From: an uncultured Prevotellaceae bacterium
GTDB lineage: Bacteria; Bacteroidota; Bacteroidia; Bacteroidales; UBA932
NCBI GenBank assembly: GCA_947166905.1
Contig: CAMVFZ010000001.1
Coordinates: forward strand, 186,001 to 250,000
Direction of reading: 5' to 3'
DNA: 64,000 nt
Within the stretch, counting starts at the first letter, position 1. The number at the start of each line of letters is the position of its first letter. Made by a program: the position numbers and the translations under genes. Of this stretch, positions 16,871-25,096 are shown in pieces. The notes beneath the pieces are model-generated. The model saw nothing but the letters and a program-made list of their open reading frames with translations. It did not search any database and had not been told where the DNA came from.

Positions 16871-18744
16871 AACATTTGATTCTCACAGTGGCAGCCGTGG
16901 CGGCTGTATCAGGCTGCACCCATACAGGCAAGATAGACTTGCTTCGCAGCGGCAGCACATCTGCCACCATAACCCTTCCGGATGAAAGGCCGGCTCCTGA
17001 ATTCGACAGCATAGAACAGTCTTTAAGCGATACGTTGCGTGTAAGGGATGTTCAAGGAAATGAGTTGTTATTAATGAATGCTGTAAAGGACGAGAACGGG
17101 GAAATGGTAGCTCATGACGAGATTCGTGCGGCGGTTGTCTCTGCGAGATTCAGAAACGTGGCAGAACGTGACGGCAAGGTGGACATCGCCTTTGATGTTA
17201 CCGTGCCTGCAGCAATGACAGATTCGGACTGGATGCTGCGCTTCAAGCCGCTGCTAAGCGCCCCGGATGGCGTAAGGGAACTGGAGAACGTTCAGGTTAC
17301 CGGAGCCAGATACAGGAAAAGGCAGCTGAAAGGCTACGAAAGGTATCAGAAATTCCTCAGCAGCATAATAACGGACAGCACTAGGTTCATTGACATGCGT
17401 CAGCTGGAGATCTTTCTTAAGCGTAATTTACCGCAGGTTTACAGGTTCAGGCGTGATTCCTCGGAAGTCAGCGAAGTTGAATTCATGTCGGCCTACGGCG
17501 TGTCAGAGCAGGAGGCAGTCCGCCATTACACCAGGAATTATCTTGTCCGTCGCAACAGGAAACGCATGGAAATGAAGGATAAAATGCGGGAGAAATACAT
17601 CAAAATGCCCATCGGCATGGATGGATTAAGGATTGATACCGTCATAACCGATGGCTCTGGAGACATCGTCTACAGGTATGTTCAAACCATCGACGTCAAC
17701 AGCCGGATGAAGAAGGTATCAGTAATCCTTAGCGGAGAAATATACCGGGATGACAAGCTATTGCTTGAGATCCCCGGAAGCAAGCCGCTGGACTTTTACA
17801 TCAGCTCGCTTAGCACCCTCGCAGATGAAAGCCCGCACTACGTTTCCACCGTCGTTTACAGGAATGCCGAGGCCAACACGGCATGCTACATAGACTTTGC
17901 CCCCGGCAGCAGCGAGGTAGTGTCAACGCGGGAAAACAACTCAGAAGAGATTGACCGCATCAAACACAATCTAACTGAACTTCTGGAGAACGAGACTTAT
18001 CTTATGGATTCCATAGTGATTACGGCCTCATGCTCCCCCGAAGGCAGTTACCGCACCAACACTACGCTTGCATCGGCCCGGGCGGAATCGGTAAAGAAAT
18101 ACTTCCGCGACTTCGTGGGACGCAAGGCCATCAGTTTCAAGACGGCAAGCCAGCCGGAGAACTGGCCCATGCTGGACAATCTTGTGGCACGGGATAGCCT
18201 GCTTACAACCGCAGAAAAGGCCGATTACCTGACGCTGTCCGGAACTAAAGACCCGGACGACAGGGAGGCGGCGATGAAGGCCAAGTCCTATTACTCACAC
18301 CTTAGAAGTAATCTTTACCCACGGTTAAGGATAGTCAAATTCAACTTTTACCTGCATCGCAAAGGAATGATTAAGGATACCGTACACACAACTGTTCCTG
18401 ACACCGTTTATGCAAACGGAGTTGCAGCGATAAAAGACAGAGACTATAAAAGGGCCATTGAACTGCTCAGACCGTACAAAGACTACAATACTGCAGTGGC
18501 TTACTGCTCTGCAGGTTACAATGCCAGCGCAAAAGAGATTCTTGAGTCACTTCGCAAAAGCGACAAGGTCCTTTATATGCTGGCTATTATCTACAGCAGG
18601 ACGGGAAAGAAGCAGGAGGCGATTCAAAGTTACATCGACGCCTGCCGGCTTAACCCTTCTTTTATCAACAGAGGTAACCTTGATCCGGAAATATCATCCC
18701 TGGTCAAGGAATACTATCTGGAAGACTTGTTATTCAACAACTAA
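16867..18744 (+). CDS. OmpA/TPR lipoprotein of the fimbrial operon
   Basis: Translation starts at GTG 16867 inside the ssb stop (GTGA). The 625-residue product has a lipobox ending AVSGC at residue 17. The N-terminal half resembles the DUF3868-like proteins found before fimbrillin genes in Bacteroidales. An OmpA-like peptidoglycan-binding domain lies near 335-430 (CYIDFAPGSSEV..., ASCSPEGSYRTN) and two to three TPR-like helices near 515-610. It probably anchors or helps assemble the pilus at the outer membrane. It is followed after 10 bases by the fimbrillin gene. Confidence 0.7.
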   Translation: MKHLILTVAAVAAVSGCTHTGKIDLLRSGSTSATITLPDERPAPEFDSIEQSLSDTLRVRDVQGNELLLMNAVKDENGEMVAHDEIRAAVVSARFRNVAERDGKVDIAFDVTVPAAMTDSDWMLRFKPLLSAPDGVRELENVQVTGARYRKRQLKGYERYQKFLSSIITDSTRFIDMRQLEIFLKRNLPQVYRFRRDSSEVSEVEFMSAYGVSEQEAVRHYTRNYLVRRNRKRMEMKDKMREKYIKMPIGMDGLRIDTVITDGSGDIVYRYVQTIDVNSRMKKVSVILSGEIYRDDKLLLEIPGSKPLDFYISSLSTLADESPHYVSTVVYRNAEANTACYIDFAPGSSEVVSTRENNSEEIDRIKHNLTELLENETYLMDSIVITASCSPEGSYRTNTTLASARAESVKKYFRDFVGRKAISFKTASQPENWPMLDNLVARDSLLTTAEKADYLTLSGTKDPDDREAAMKAKSYYSHLRSNLYPRLRIVKFNFYLHRKGMIKDTVHTTVPDTVYANGVAAIKDRDYKRAIELLRPYKDYNTAVAYCSAGYNASAKEILESLRKSDKVLYMLAIIYSRTGKKQEAIQSYIDACRLNPSFINRGNLDPEISSLVKEYYLEDLLFNN

Positions 18745-18754
18745 ACCCTAAAAA

Positions 18755-20011
18755 ATGAAACTAATATCACTTATAGCACCCGCTGCCGGTGCATTGATGC
18801 TCTTTACCGCATCGTGTAAAAAAGAAGCGTCCATCCCGGTAAGCGAGCAAGCAAACGACAAGGCAAACGTCTCATTGTCAATTGTTTCCGCGCCATCGAC
18901 AAAGGCTGGGGAAACAGAGAGCAAGTTGAATTCCCTGGAAGTATTCATCTTTGATAACGGAGCCACATCCACGTCAAAAGGCTTCCTTGAAGCCTACAAA
19001 AAAGCAGCGGCGACAGACTTCCTGTCCGCCTCCAGCGCCAGCATGAACTTCAACGCCTCTACCGGATCAAAACACATTTACGTACTTGCCAACGCAATTG
19101 CAAGCATCGGGGAAACCGTAACTACAGAATCCCAACTGAAGGAAAAGATATCGGAGTTCAGCGATAACTCTGCTGATAATTTCATTATGGTGGGCGGAAC
19201 GGAGGTAACCCTCACGTCCGAGCACAACAACGAGATTTCCCTCTCATGCAGGCGCATCGTGTCCAAAATCAGCTTCGGACACATCCAGGGAGCATTCGAA
19301 TCCCCGGCAATGAGAAGCCTGAACTTTACCGTGAACAGGGTGTACCTGATGAATGTTCCCAAACGGGCGAAATTCATCAACGGAGACGCCCCGGATGTAT
19401 TCGGAACCATCGGCACGACGGCATTTACGGAAGGCTCAAGCTATCCAAGCATTTTCCAGCCCGCAATAAAGGAAGGCACAACACTTTTCCCTTATTACAA
19501 GTTTGCCGATCCTTCTGCCAGCGGAACTGCGGCTGACGGCTATTATAACTGGTTTGACGCAAGCGCATTCAGCACTTCAGGCACAGTTACCCTTGACACA
19601 ACCGCGGGTGCGATGACTACGGAAAACATCACTTCCGGCGTAGTTTATCCCGGCACTGGAACGGATCACAAGGTTACGCTGAACAAGAACTTCTATACCT
19701 ATCCAAATCCTGCAATCCACAGTTCCGCAGACAATGTGGCAGACAACACCACAAAAGTCATCGTGGAAACCACACTGCATATTAACGGAGCGGACAAGAA
19801 GTACTACTACCCTATCAGTATTCCCTACACCCAGCCCAACTATTTCTATAACATTGAGAGTCTTACAATTAAGCGACTGGGATCTGACAATCCGTCCCTG
19901 CCGGTTTCAAAGGCTGTTTGTGAATTTACAATTACCGTGAGGGATTGGGATACAGGCAATATCGTAGGCCAGTTCAACAACCAGACCTCGGAAGGCGTAT
20001 TTGAATTTTAG
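18755..20011 (+). CDS. Major fimbrillin, FimA/Mfa1 type (type V pilus subunit)
   Basis: The 418-residue lipoprotein precursor has a lipobox LFTASC ending at residue 21. The region 40-200 carries the fimbrillin signatures: SLEVFIFDN, GSKHIYVLANA, NNEISLSCRRIVSKI and VYLMNVP. Type V subunits are exported as lipoproteins, trimmed by an Arg-protease and polymerised by strand exchange; an Arg-flanked trimming site could be around RRIVSK or further upstream but cannot be fixed. It is the main structural gene of the operon. Confidence 0.88.
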   Translation: MKLISLIAPAAGALMLFTASCKKEASIPVSEQANDKANVSLSIVSAPSTKAGETESKLNSLEVFIFDNGATSTSKGFLEAYKKAAATDFLSASSASMNFNASTGSKHIYVLANAIASIGETVTTESQLKEKISEFSDNSADNFIMVGGTEVTLTSEHNNEISLSCRRIVSKISFGHIQGAFESPAMRSLNFTVNRVYLMNVPKRAKFINGDAPDVFGTIGTTAFTEGSSYPSIFQPAIKEGTTLFPYYKFADPSASGTAADGYYNWFDASAFSTSGTVTLDTTAGAMTTENITSGVVYPGTGTDHKVTLNKNFYTYPNPAIHSSADNVADNTTKVIVETTLHINGADKKYYYPISIPYTQPNYFYNIESLTIKRLGSDNPSLPVSKAVCEFTITVRDWDTGNIVGQFNNQTSEGVFEF

Positions 20012-20015
20012 CCTT

Positions 20016-20819
20016 ATGAAAAGCAAGACATTGTCTGCCCTGCTTGCCTTGGCCGCGCTTTCCTGCAGTGTCAAGGAAGATAGGGACGATTGTCCCTGCG
20101 TCCTTAGCATTTACCCGGACGGCAGCATGGAGCAGGGTATGTACAAAAGCATAAGTAACTCTTTCCTCATCTCCAACACGGATTCCGGCCAGCAATACTT
20201 CCAGGGATCGCTGGCAGGTGACAGCTTTGCCGGCGGCAAACCTTACAAAATAAGGCTTCCGAAATCCTCAGTAAACGTACACAGTGTCTTCGGGGTAAAA
20301 ACAATGAGAAGCACGGGGTCGGCCCTGAGGATTGGTGAAGGTGCGCAGGCAGACAGTGTCTTTGTTTACAGCAGCCAAATAGACTGCATGGGAGAGTTTG
20401 CCGCAGATACTCTTCATCTGGCAAAGCAATGGTGTTCAATGCGAATTTCTTTCAAACAGAGCGATTCATGGCAGGTGGACGACTGTTCCCTGAAAGGCGG
20501 TTGGGACGGCTTTGACACAGGCACTCTGGCCGCCACTAAAGGCAGCTTTTTCTTTGAAGCGGAAAGGCTTAAGGAGAACAGCTATGCAGCGCGTATACCC
20601 CGCCAAGGAGATGATTCTCTGATACTTACGATATCTTACGATAACAATAGATTTACGCGGCAGTACCCTATTGGACAATACATCGCAGAAGCAAGGTATG
20701 ACTGGGGCAAAAGGGAGCTGGACGACATTGTGGTGTTCATCGACCGTGCAGAAGTGCGGGTAGTAGTTGTAGTACCAACATGGGATAACGGAAACGATTA
20801 TGGAGAACTGGAAATTTAG
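20016..20819 (+). CDS. FimB/Mfa2-like fimbrial anchor lipoprotein
   Basis: I start at the ATG 20016, 4 bases past the fimbrillin stop, rather than the TTG at 20001. The 267-residue product has a lipobox ending AALSC and directly after it the motif CPCVLSIYPDG, typical of the FimB/Mfa2 family (PF08842), which caps and anchors the pilus and limits its length. The C-terminal half ends in a beta-rich EVRVVVVVPTWDNG strand. It overlaps the next gene by 20 bases. Confidence 0.82.
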   Translation: MKSKTLSALLALAALSCSVKEDRDDCPCVLSIYPDGSMEQGMYKSISNSFLISNTDSGQQYFQGSLAGDSFAGGKPYKIRLPKSSVNVHSVFGVKTMRSTGSALRIGEGAQADSVFVYSSQIDCMGEFAADTLHLAKQWCSMRISFKQSDSWQVDDCSLKGGWDGFDTGTLAATKGSFFFEAERLKENSYAARIPRQGDDSLILTISYDNNRFTRQYPIGQYIAEARYDWGKRELDDIVVFIDRAEVRVVVVVPTWDNGNDYGELEI

Positions 20820-21816
20820 TTTGATGGCAGCGGCGCTTACGCTTGCAGCCTGCGCAGATCTTGAGCCCCCGGTAATAGGCTGGGGGCAACCGGAAACAGC
20901 AAATACAAAGTCCGTAGTGGCGCTAAGGACCGCTACCGGCCTGACCTCCCTGTCCGTGTGGATAATTACCAGTAAAGACACCACTTATATTTCCGCTCCC
21001 GGCAGCGGACTCATTGCAGAGTGCACCGCCGATGACGCCCGAATCCTGGCCACAGGAAATATTGACGGGCAAGACGGCTCGCTCCCGCCAAGGTGCGATA
21101 CCGTTACCGCAAATCTAGCAAGGATGACAACTGGGCATATCGCTTGCTCTGCGACACTAAACCGGATCTTATTGCCAGGGGCCAACGAGCTGGAAATAGA
21201 AGTTCCCAGATCTATCTGCAAGATAAGCCTGGAAAAGGTGGAAAACCGCCTGACGGAGGGTGCCTATGCAGGAAAACCAATAAGGATAGAAAAGGTCTTC
21301 ATAGTTAACGGAATAGGTAGATACCGGGTATTCGGTAACGGTAGCCAGCAAAGGGCTCCCACTGCCGGCCGATGGTGGTTCAATCCATCCGGAATAGCGG
21401 CAGACAGTTGGGAAAATACCGGCGCGGAAGGCTTCATGGGTGCCCCGGATATGAGTTATGCATCACTGGACCAAATTTTAGCATACGAAGAGTCGGCGAC
21501 TTTGGATATAAACGTGTACACCTGTCCGAACAATACAGAAACCGACGCCTGGACCGGCTTGGATGAGGGGATCACCCCCGACACATGGACGCCCCGTAAG
21601 ACAAGGATGGTGCTGCAATGCCTAATTGACGGGCACCGCTGCTACTATCCGCTAACCATAGACAACCTGATGGCCAATTGCCATTATATTGTCAGGAAGC
21701 TGGTTATCACACGCTATGGAACGGACTCCCCTGACCAGCCATACGATTTCGCTACCGGTACCGCAGCCATATCCCTTACAAACTGGGATGGCCTGCTGAT
21801 TTCAGAAATAATATAA
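20800..21816 (+). CDS. Fimbrial accessory or tip subunit lipoprotein
   Basis: The 338-residue product begins with a short signal and lipobox (LTLAAC at residue 18). The middle segment RSICKISLEKVENRL and VFIVNGIGRYRVFG echoes the RRIVSKI/VYLMNVP core of fimbrillins, so it is probably a minor type V pilin or tip protein (the FimC-E/Mfa3-5 role). The alternative Met at 20824 would leave too short a signal. It ends the operon 37 bases before the SRP RNA start. Confidence 0.65.
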   Translation: MENWKFSLMAAALTLAACADLEPPVIGWGQPETANTKSVVALRTATGLTSLSVWIITSKDTTYISAPGSGLIAECTADDARILATGNIDGQDGSLPPRCDTVTANLARMTTGHIACSATLNRILLPGANELEIEVPRSICKISLEKVENRLTEGAYAGKPIRIEKVFIVNGIGRYRVFGNGSQQRAPTAGRWWFNPSGIAADSWENTGAEGFMGAPDMSYASLDQILAYEESATLDINVYTCPNNTETDAWTGLDEGITPDTWTPRKTRMVLQCLIDGHRCYYPLTIDNLMANCHYIVRKLVITRYGTDSPDQPYDFATGTAAISLTNWDGLLISEII

Positions 21817-21818
21817 AT

Positions 21819-21849
21819 TTTGCATTTATTCTAAAAAGCAGTACATTTG
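21819..21849 (+). promoter_or_regulatory. Consensus Bacteroidota promoter of the SRP RNA
   Basis: TTTG at 21819-21822, exactly 19 bases, then TACATTTG at 21842-21849. The first base that pairs in the RNA is 21854, so the start point lies 5 nt after the -7 box. This calibrates the other boxes in the window. Confidence 0.88.
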
Positions 21850-21853
21850 CAAC

Positions 21854-21950
21854 GGGAAAGTCGTACACGACCAGCTCCCTCCAAACTCCCCCAGGGCCGG
21901 AAGGCAGCAAGGGTAGGAGGTCGTAGCGGTGCGATGTACTAAGCTTTCCC
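21854..21950 (+). ncRNA. ffs: Signal recognition particle RNA (4.5S type)
   Basis: The apical domain CCAGGGCCGGAAGGCAGCA is the universally conserved SRP RNA loop that binds Ffh. The ends pair (GGGAAAG at 21854 with CTTTCCC at 21944) and the adjacent CGTAC / GTAC and CTCC / GGAGG segments extend the helix. Length is about 97 nt, the small bacterial form without an Alu domain. A T7 run follows directly and serves as terminator. The track ORF from 21929 reads into it only because it extends mnmA backwards. Confidence 0.92.
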
Positions 21951-21957
21951 TTTTTTT
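21944..21957 (+). terminator. SRP RNA 3' terminator
   Basis: The closing helix of the SRP RNA ends in CTTTCCC and is followed at once by TTTTTTT, so the RNA's own stem acts as the terminator hairpin. The mnmA ATG lies 17 bases further on. Confidence 0.65.
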
Positions 21958-21973
21958 GATTAAGCAGCATTCC

Positions 21974-23389
21974 ATGGACAAGACAACGGAAAACGCCAAA
22001 ATTAAGGTTTGCGTAGGCCTCTCCGGAGGTGTAGACTCCAGCGTTGCCGCCCTGCTGCTCAAAGAGCAGGGATACGACGTCTTTGCCATGTTCATGCAAA
22101 ACTGGAATGACGCAGAAACCACTCTTCACGGTGACTGCGAATGGGAAGAAGACCGCTTTGTAGCAGAAATGGTCGCCCGCAAGATCGGTATCCCCTTCTA
22201 CTTCATAGACCTTTCAAAAACCTACCGCAAAAGGGTTGTGGACTATATGTTCAGCGAATATGCAAAAGGCCGCACACCCAATCCGGACGTTCTTTGCAAC
22301 AGGGAAATAAAGTTTGATGCGTTTCTGGCAGCAGCCAAAAACCTTGGCGCAGACATGGTAGCCACAGGCCACTACTGCCGCAAAGAAACCACTGTCGATA
22401 AGGACGGCAACACCGTTTACCGTCTTCTGGAAGGCACAGACCCCGGCAAGGACCAGAGTTACTTCCTTTGCCAGCTTAGTCAGGAACAGCTTTCGCAGGC
22501 CCTCTTCCCCATCGGCCATCTTATGAAAAGCGAGGTTAGGGAAATTGCCCGCAAGGCAGATTTGATGTCGGCAGACAAAAAGGATTCCCAGGGCATCTGC
22601 TTCATCGGTAAAGTAGACCTACCCACCTTCCTTAAGCAGCAGCTGGAGCCAAAAGAAGGCCAGTTGATAGAAGTCTTTGACGCATACTACTCCCAGAACG
22701 CCCAATACAAGTTCCTGGAAGAGACCATGGCTTCTGTCACGGAGGGAGGAAAGGCCCAAATGATTACAAGCTATATATCTGAGGATAAGGAACTTCCGGC
22801 ATCGGCAGGAGCAAAACTCATCCCGGAAAAGATAGCCTCCCTGAGCGACGAAACCTTAATGAGACTAAGCCGCCCGGTAGACTACGATATAACTTTCCAG
22901 ACAGAGACTTACCGCAGCGGCAAGCATCACGTAAAGAAAACCCGCTACAAAGAGAATCCGTTCGGACGCATCATCGGCACCCATGAGGGCTGCCAGTTCT
23001 ACACCATCGGCCAAAGGAAGGGTCTTGGCGTAGGAGGGCACAAAGAACCGGTCTTCATCATTGAGACAGATCCCGTCAAAAATATAGTTTACGTGGGCGA
23101 AGGACATACTCATAAAGGCTTGTCCCGCAGTTGCTTACGCATTGCTCCGGAAGAGATTCACAAGCTTAGGCCGGACCTTCTTCCCGCCCCCGGAAGCATA
23201 GCCCGCTACGACGTCAGGATACGCTACCGCCAGCCGCTACAGAAGGCCTGGGCTGTAATGCGCCCCTGCGGGCTCTTCGTTATCTTTGACGCCGCCCAGA
23301 GAGGCATTACCCCCGGACAATTCGCCGCCTTGTATCTTGACGGAGAAATTATTGCCAGCGGCCCTATTTCAGACGAAAGAAATCAATAA
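21974..23389 (+). CDS. mnmA: tRNA-uridine 2-sulfurtransferase MnmA with large insertion
   Basis: The start is the ATG at 21974, just past the SRP RNA. The N-terminal PP-loop is GLSGGVDSSVAALLL, the first catalytic Cys lies in DVLCNREIKF, and the second in DSQGICFIGK. It thiolates U34 of tRNA-Glu/Gln/Lys. At 471 residues it is some 100 longer than usual: between EGQLIEVFD and GTHEGCQFYTIGQRKGLG there are about 85 extra residues where most homologues have only a short turn. The reading frame is intact and the codon use is like that of neighbours, so it is a true insertion. A MalY-type gene follows after 6 bases. Confidence 0.88.
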   Translation: MDKTTENAKIKVCVGLSGGVDSSVAALLLKEQGYDVFAMFMQNWNDAETTLHGDCEWEEDRFVAEMVARKIGIPFYFIDLSKTYRKRVVDYMFSEYAKGRTPNPDVLCNREIKFDAFLAAAKNLGADMVATGHYCRKETTVDKDGNTVYRLLEGTDPGKDQSYFLCQLSQEQLSQALFPIGHLMKSEVREIARKADLMSADKKDSQGICFIGKVDLPTFLKQQLEPKEGQLIEVFDAYYSQNAQYKFLEETMASVTEGGKAQMITSYISEDKELPASAGAKLIPEKIASLSDETLMRLSRPVDYDITFQTETYRSGKHHVKKTRYKENPFGRIIGTHEGCQFYTIGQRKGLGVGGHKEPVFIIETDPVKNIVYVGEGHTHKGLSRSCLRIAPEEIHKLRPDLLPAPGSIARYDVRIRYRQPLQKAWAVMRPCGLFVIFDAAQRGITPGQFAALYLDGEIIASGPISDERNQ

Positions 23390-23395
23390 CAGCAT

Positions 23396-24583
23396 ATGTA
23401 CAACTTTGACAAATTCGTAGACAGAAGAGGTTCAGGAGCCTATAAATACGACAGGCTTGACAGATACTTCGGTCGTACGGACCTTCAGCCCATGTGGGTT
23501 GCAGACATGGAATTCGAGACTCCGGACTTCATCACAGAGGCCCTTAAAGAAAGGCTGGAGCACCCTGTATTTGGTTACACAGTTACTCCGGATGCCTTTG
23601 CCACCAGCATCAAAAACTGGGAAAAGGAGCGCCACGGATGGGATATCGAGACGGACTGGGTCTGCTACATCCCCGGAATTGTCAAAGGCATAGGCATGGC
23701 TGTCCGTGCACTATTGGAAAAGGGAGACAAAGTAATCATCCAACCACCAGTTTACCATCCCTTCCGCCTGGTTCCGCAGGCCTGTGGCTTCGAGGTAGTG
23801 TACAATCCCCTGCTGCCCTGCGCCGACGGTGGCTATAAAATGGACCTGGAGGGCCTGGAAGCCCTAATCAAGGCCGATGATAAATGCAAACTCCTAGTGC
23901 TTTGCAATCCTCACAACCCTGTTGGAATAGTCTGGGACAAGGGCTCGTTGCAGCAGCTGGCAAGCATCTGCTGCAAATACGGGGTTACCGTGATATCGGA
24001 CGAAATCCACTGCGACATGGCACTCTTCGGCCACAAACACATACCCTTTGCCAGCGTTAGCGAGGAAGCAGCCAAAATCAGCGTCACATTTGCCGCTCCG
24101 TCCAAGACATTCAATGTCGCAGGAATAGTAAGCTCCCACGCCATTGTACCGGACAAGGCACTTCGCGAGAAGTTCTTCGGCTGGATGGAAGCTTGCGAGC
24201 TCAACGAGCACGACATCTTTGCCCCCATCACCACGATAGCCGCCTTCACCAAGGGAGAGCCCTGGCGCAAAGAGCTGATTAAATACCTGGAGAATAATGT
24301 GTTAGCCGTAGAGGAATTCTGTAAGGAACGCCTCCCGGAAATTAAGCCTGTACGGCCTCAGGCATCCTTCCTTGTATGGCTGGATTGCCGTGGCCTTGGC
24401 CTAAGCCAGAAGGAACTTGTGCGCCTGTTCATAGAAGAGGCTCATCTTGCCCTTAACGATGGCCAGATGTTTGGGAAAGAGGGAATCGGCTATATGAGGT
24501 TCAACATAGGCGCGCCCAAGAGCTTCGTTCTGGAAGCCCTTGAAAAACTGGAGAAAGCCGTGATTAAATGCTGTCGAAGATAA
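23396..24583 (+). CDS. MalY/PatB-type PLP-dependent C-S lyase or aminotransferase
   Basis: The 395-residue protein is a fold-type I PLP enzyme. The signature near the start (PMWVADMEFETPDFI) is typical of the MalY/PatB cystathionine beta-lyase subgroup. NPHNPVG near 173, DEIHCDMAL near 202 and the Schiff-base lysine in APSKTFNVAG near 236 complete the site. It probably cleaves cystathionine or cysteine to pyruvate, ammonia and thiol or sulfide. Such sulfur release could feed thiolation by the upstream MnmA, but this is inference from order only. Confidence 0.85.
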   Translation: MYNFDKFVDRRGSGAYKYDRLDRYFGRTDLQPMWVADMEFETPDFITEALKERLEHPVFGYTVTPDAFATSIKNWEKERHGWDIETDWVCYIPGIVKGIGMAVRALLEKGDKVIIQPPVYHPFRLVPQACGFEVVYNPLLPCADGGYKMDLEGLEALIKADDKCKLLVLCNPHNPVGIVWDKGSLQQLASICCKYGVTVISDEIHCDMALFGHKHIPFASVSEEAAKISVTFAAPSKTFNVAGIVSSHAIVPDKALREKFFGWMEACELNEHDIFAPITTIAAFTKGEPWRKELIKYLENNVLAVEEFCKERLPEIKPVRPQASFLVWLDCRGLGLSQKELVRLFIEEAHLALNDGQMFGKEGIGYMRFNIGAPKSFVLEALEKLEKAVIKCCRR

Positions 24584-25037
24584 ACGGCAGCATATCGTCT
24601 ACCTTTTCGAATTTCCAGATCTTATCCTTGCCGGTTAGTATTATACTCATCGGCTTGCGACCGATTTTCTGATATTCTGCCATAACCTGACGGCAGGCGC
24701 CGCAAGGCGTAGCGGGACTTTCACACAAGCCGAAGTCCGGGCCACCTGCAATAGCCATGCTTACCATAGCTACGCCGGGATAGGTTGCACCGGCGGCAAA
24801 CATTGCCGTACGCTCTGCGCATAGGCCGGAAGGAGAAGCGGCATTTTCCTGGTTGGAGCCCTTTACAACAGTGCCGTCCTCCAAAAGAACGGCAGCGCCC
24901 ACATTGAAGTGGGAATAAGGGGCATATGAAGATTTCTGGGCCTGACGCGCAGCTTGTATAAGCATACGGTCCTTTGCATCCAGTTCTTCTAGTGATGAAT
25001 ATTCCTTATAGTTTATTTCCAGTTTCTTGCCAATCAT
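24564..25037 (-). CDS. cdd: Cytidine deaminase
   Basis: The start is set at the ATG 25037, giving 157 residues; the longer track start lies upstream of the promoter's -7 box. The zinc site is complete: GLCAERTAMFAA and TPCGACRQVMAEY provide the three cysteines and the catalytic Glu of CAE. It deaminates cytidine and deoxycytidine for salvage. The last 20 bases overlap the end of the convergent MalY-type gene, with a hairpin over both stop codons. Confidence 0.92.
   Translation of the reverse strand: MIGKKLEINYKEYSSLEELDAKDRMLIQAARQAQKSSYAPYSHFNVGAAVLLEDGTVVKGSNQENAASPSGLCAERTAMFAAGATYPGVAMVSMAIAGGPDFGLCESPATPCGACRQVMAEYQKIGRKPMSIILTGKDKIWKFEKVDDMLPFIFDSI
24569..24592. terminator. T-less hairpin over the overlapping malY-like and cdd stops
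   Basis: TGCTGTCG (24569-24576) and CGGCAGCA (24585-24592) pair over eight positions with one G-U, loop of 8. There is no T tract, so a role in ending convergent transcripts is possible but unproven. Confidence 0.3.
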
Positions 25038-25064
25038 AAACTTATTAGTCTTTAGTGCTGATTC

Positions 25065-25096
25065 CAAATATAGCACTTATGACTGACAAAAACAAA
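25065..25096 (-). promoter_or_regulatory. Promoter of cdd
   Basis: On the minus strand TTTG (25093-25096) is followed after 20 bases by TATATTTG (25065-25072). The start would be near 25060, with a 23-nt leader. The -33 element lies just past the end of the upstream FAD-enzyme gene. Confidence 0.7.

Noticed and set aside
21929-21973. Upstream extension of mnmA into the SRP RNA
   Set aside because: The SRP RNA structure explains the sequence and the ATG at 21974 gives the normal MnmA N-terminus.
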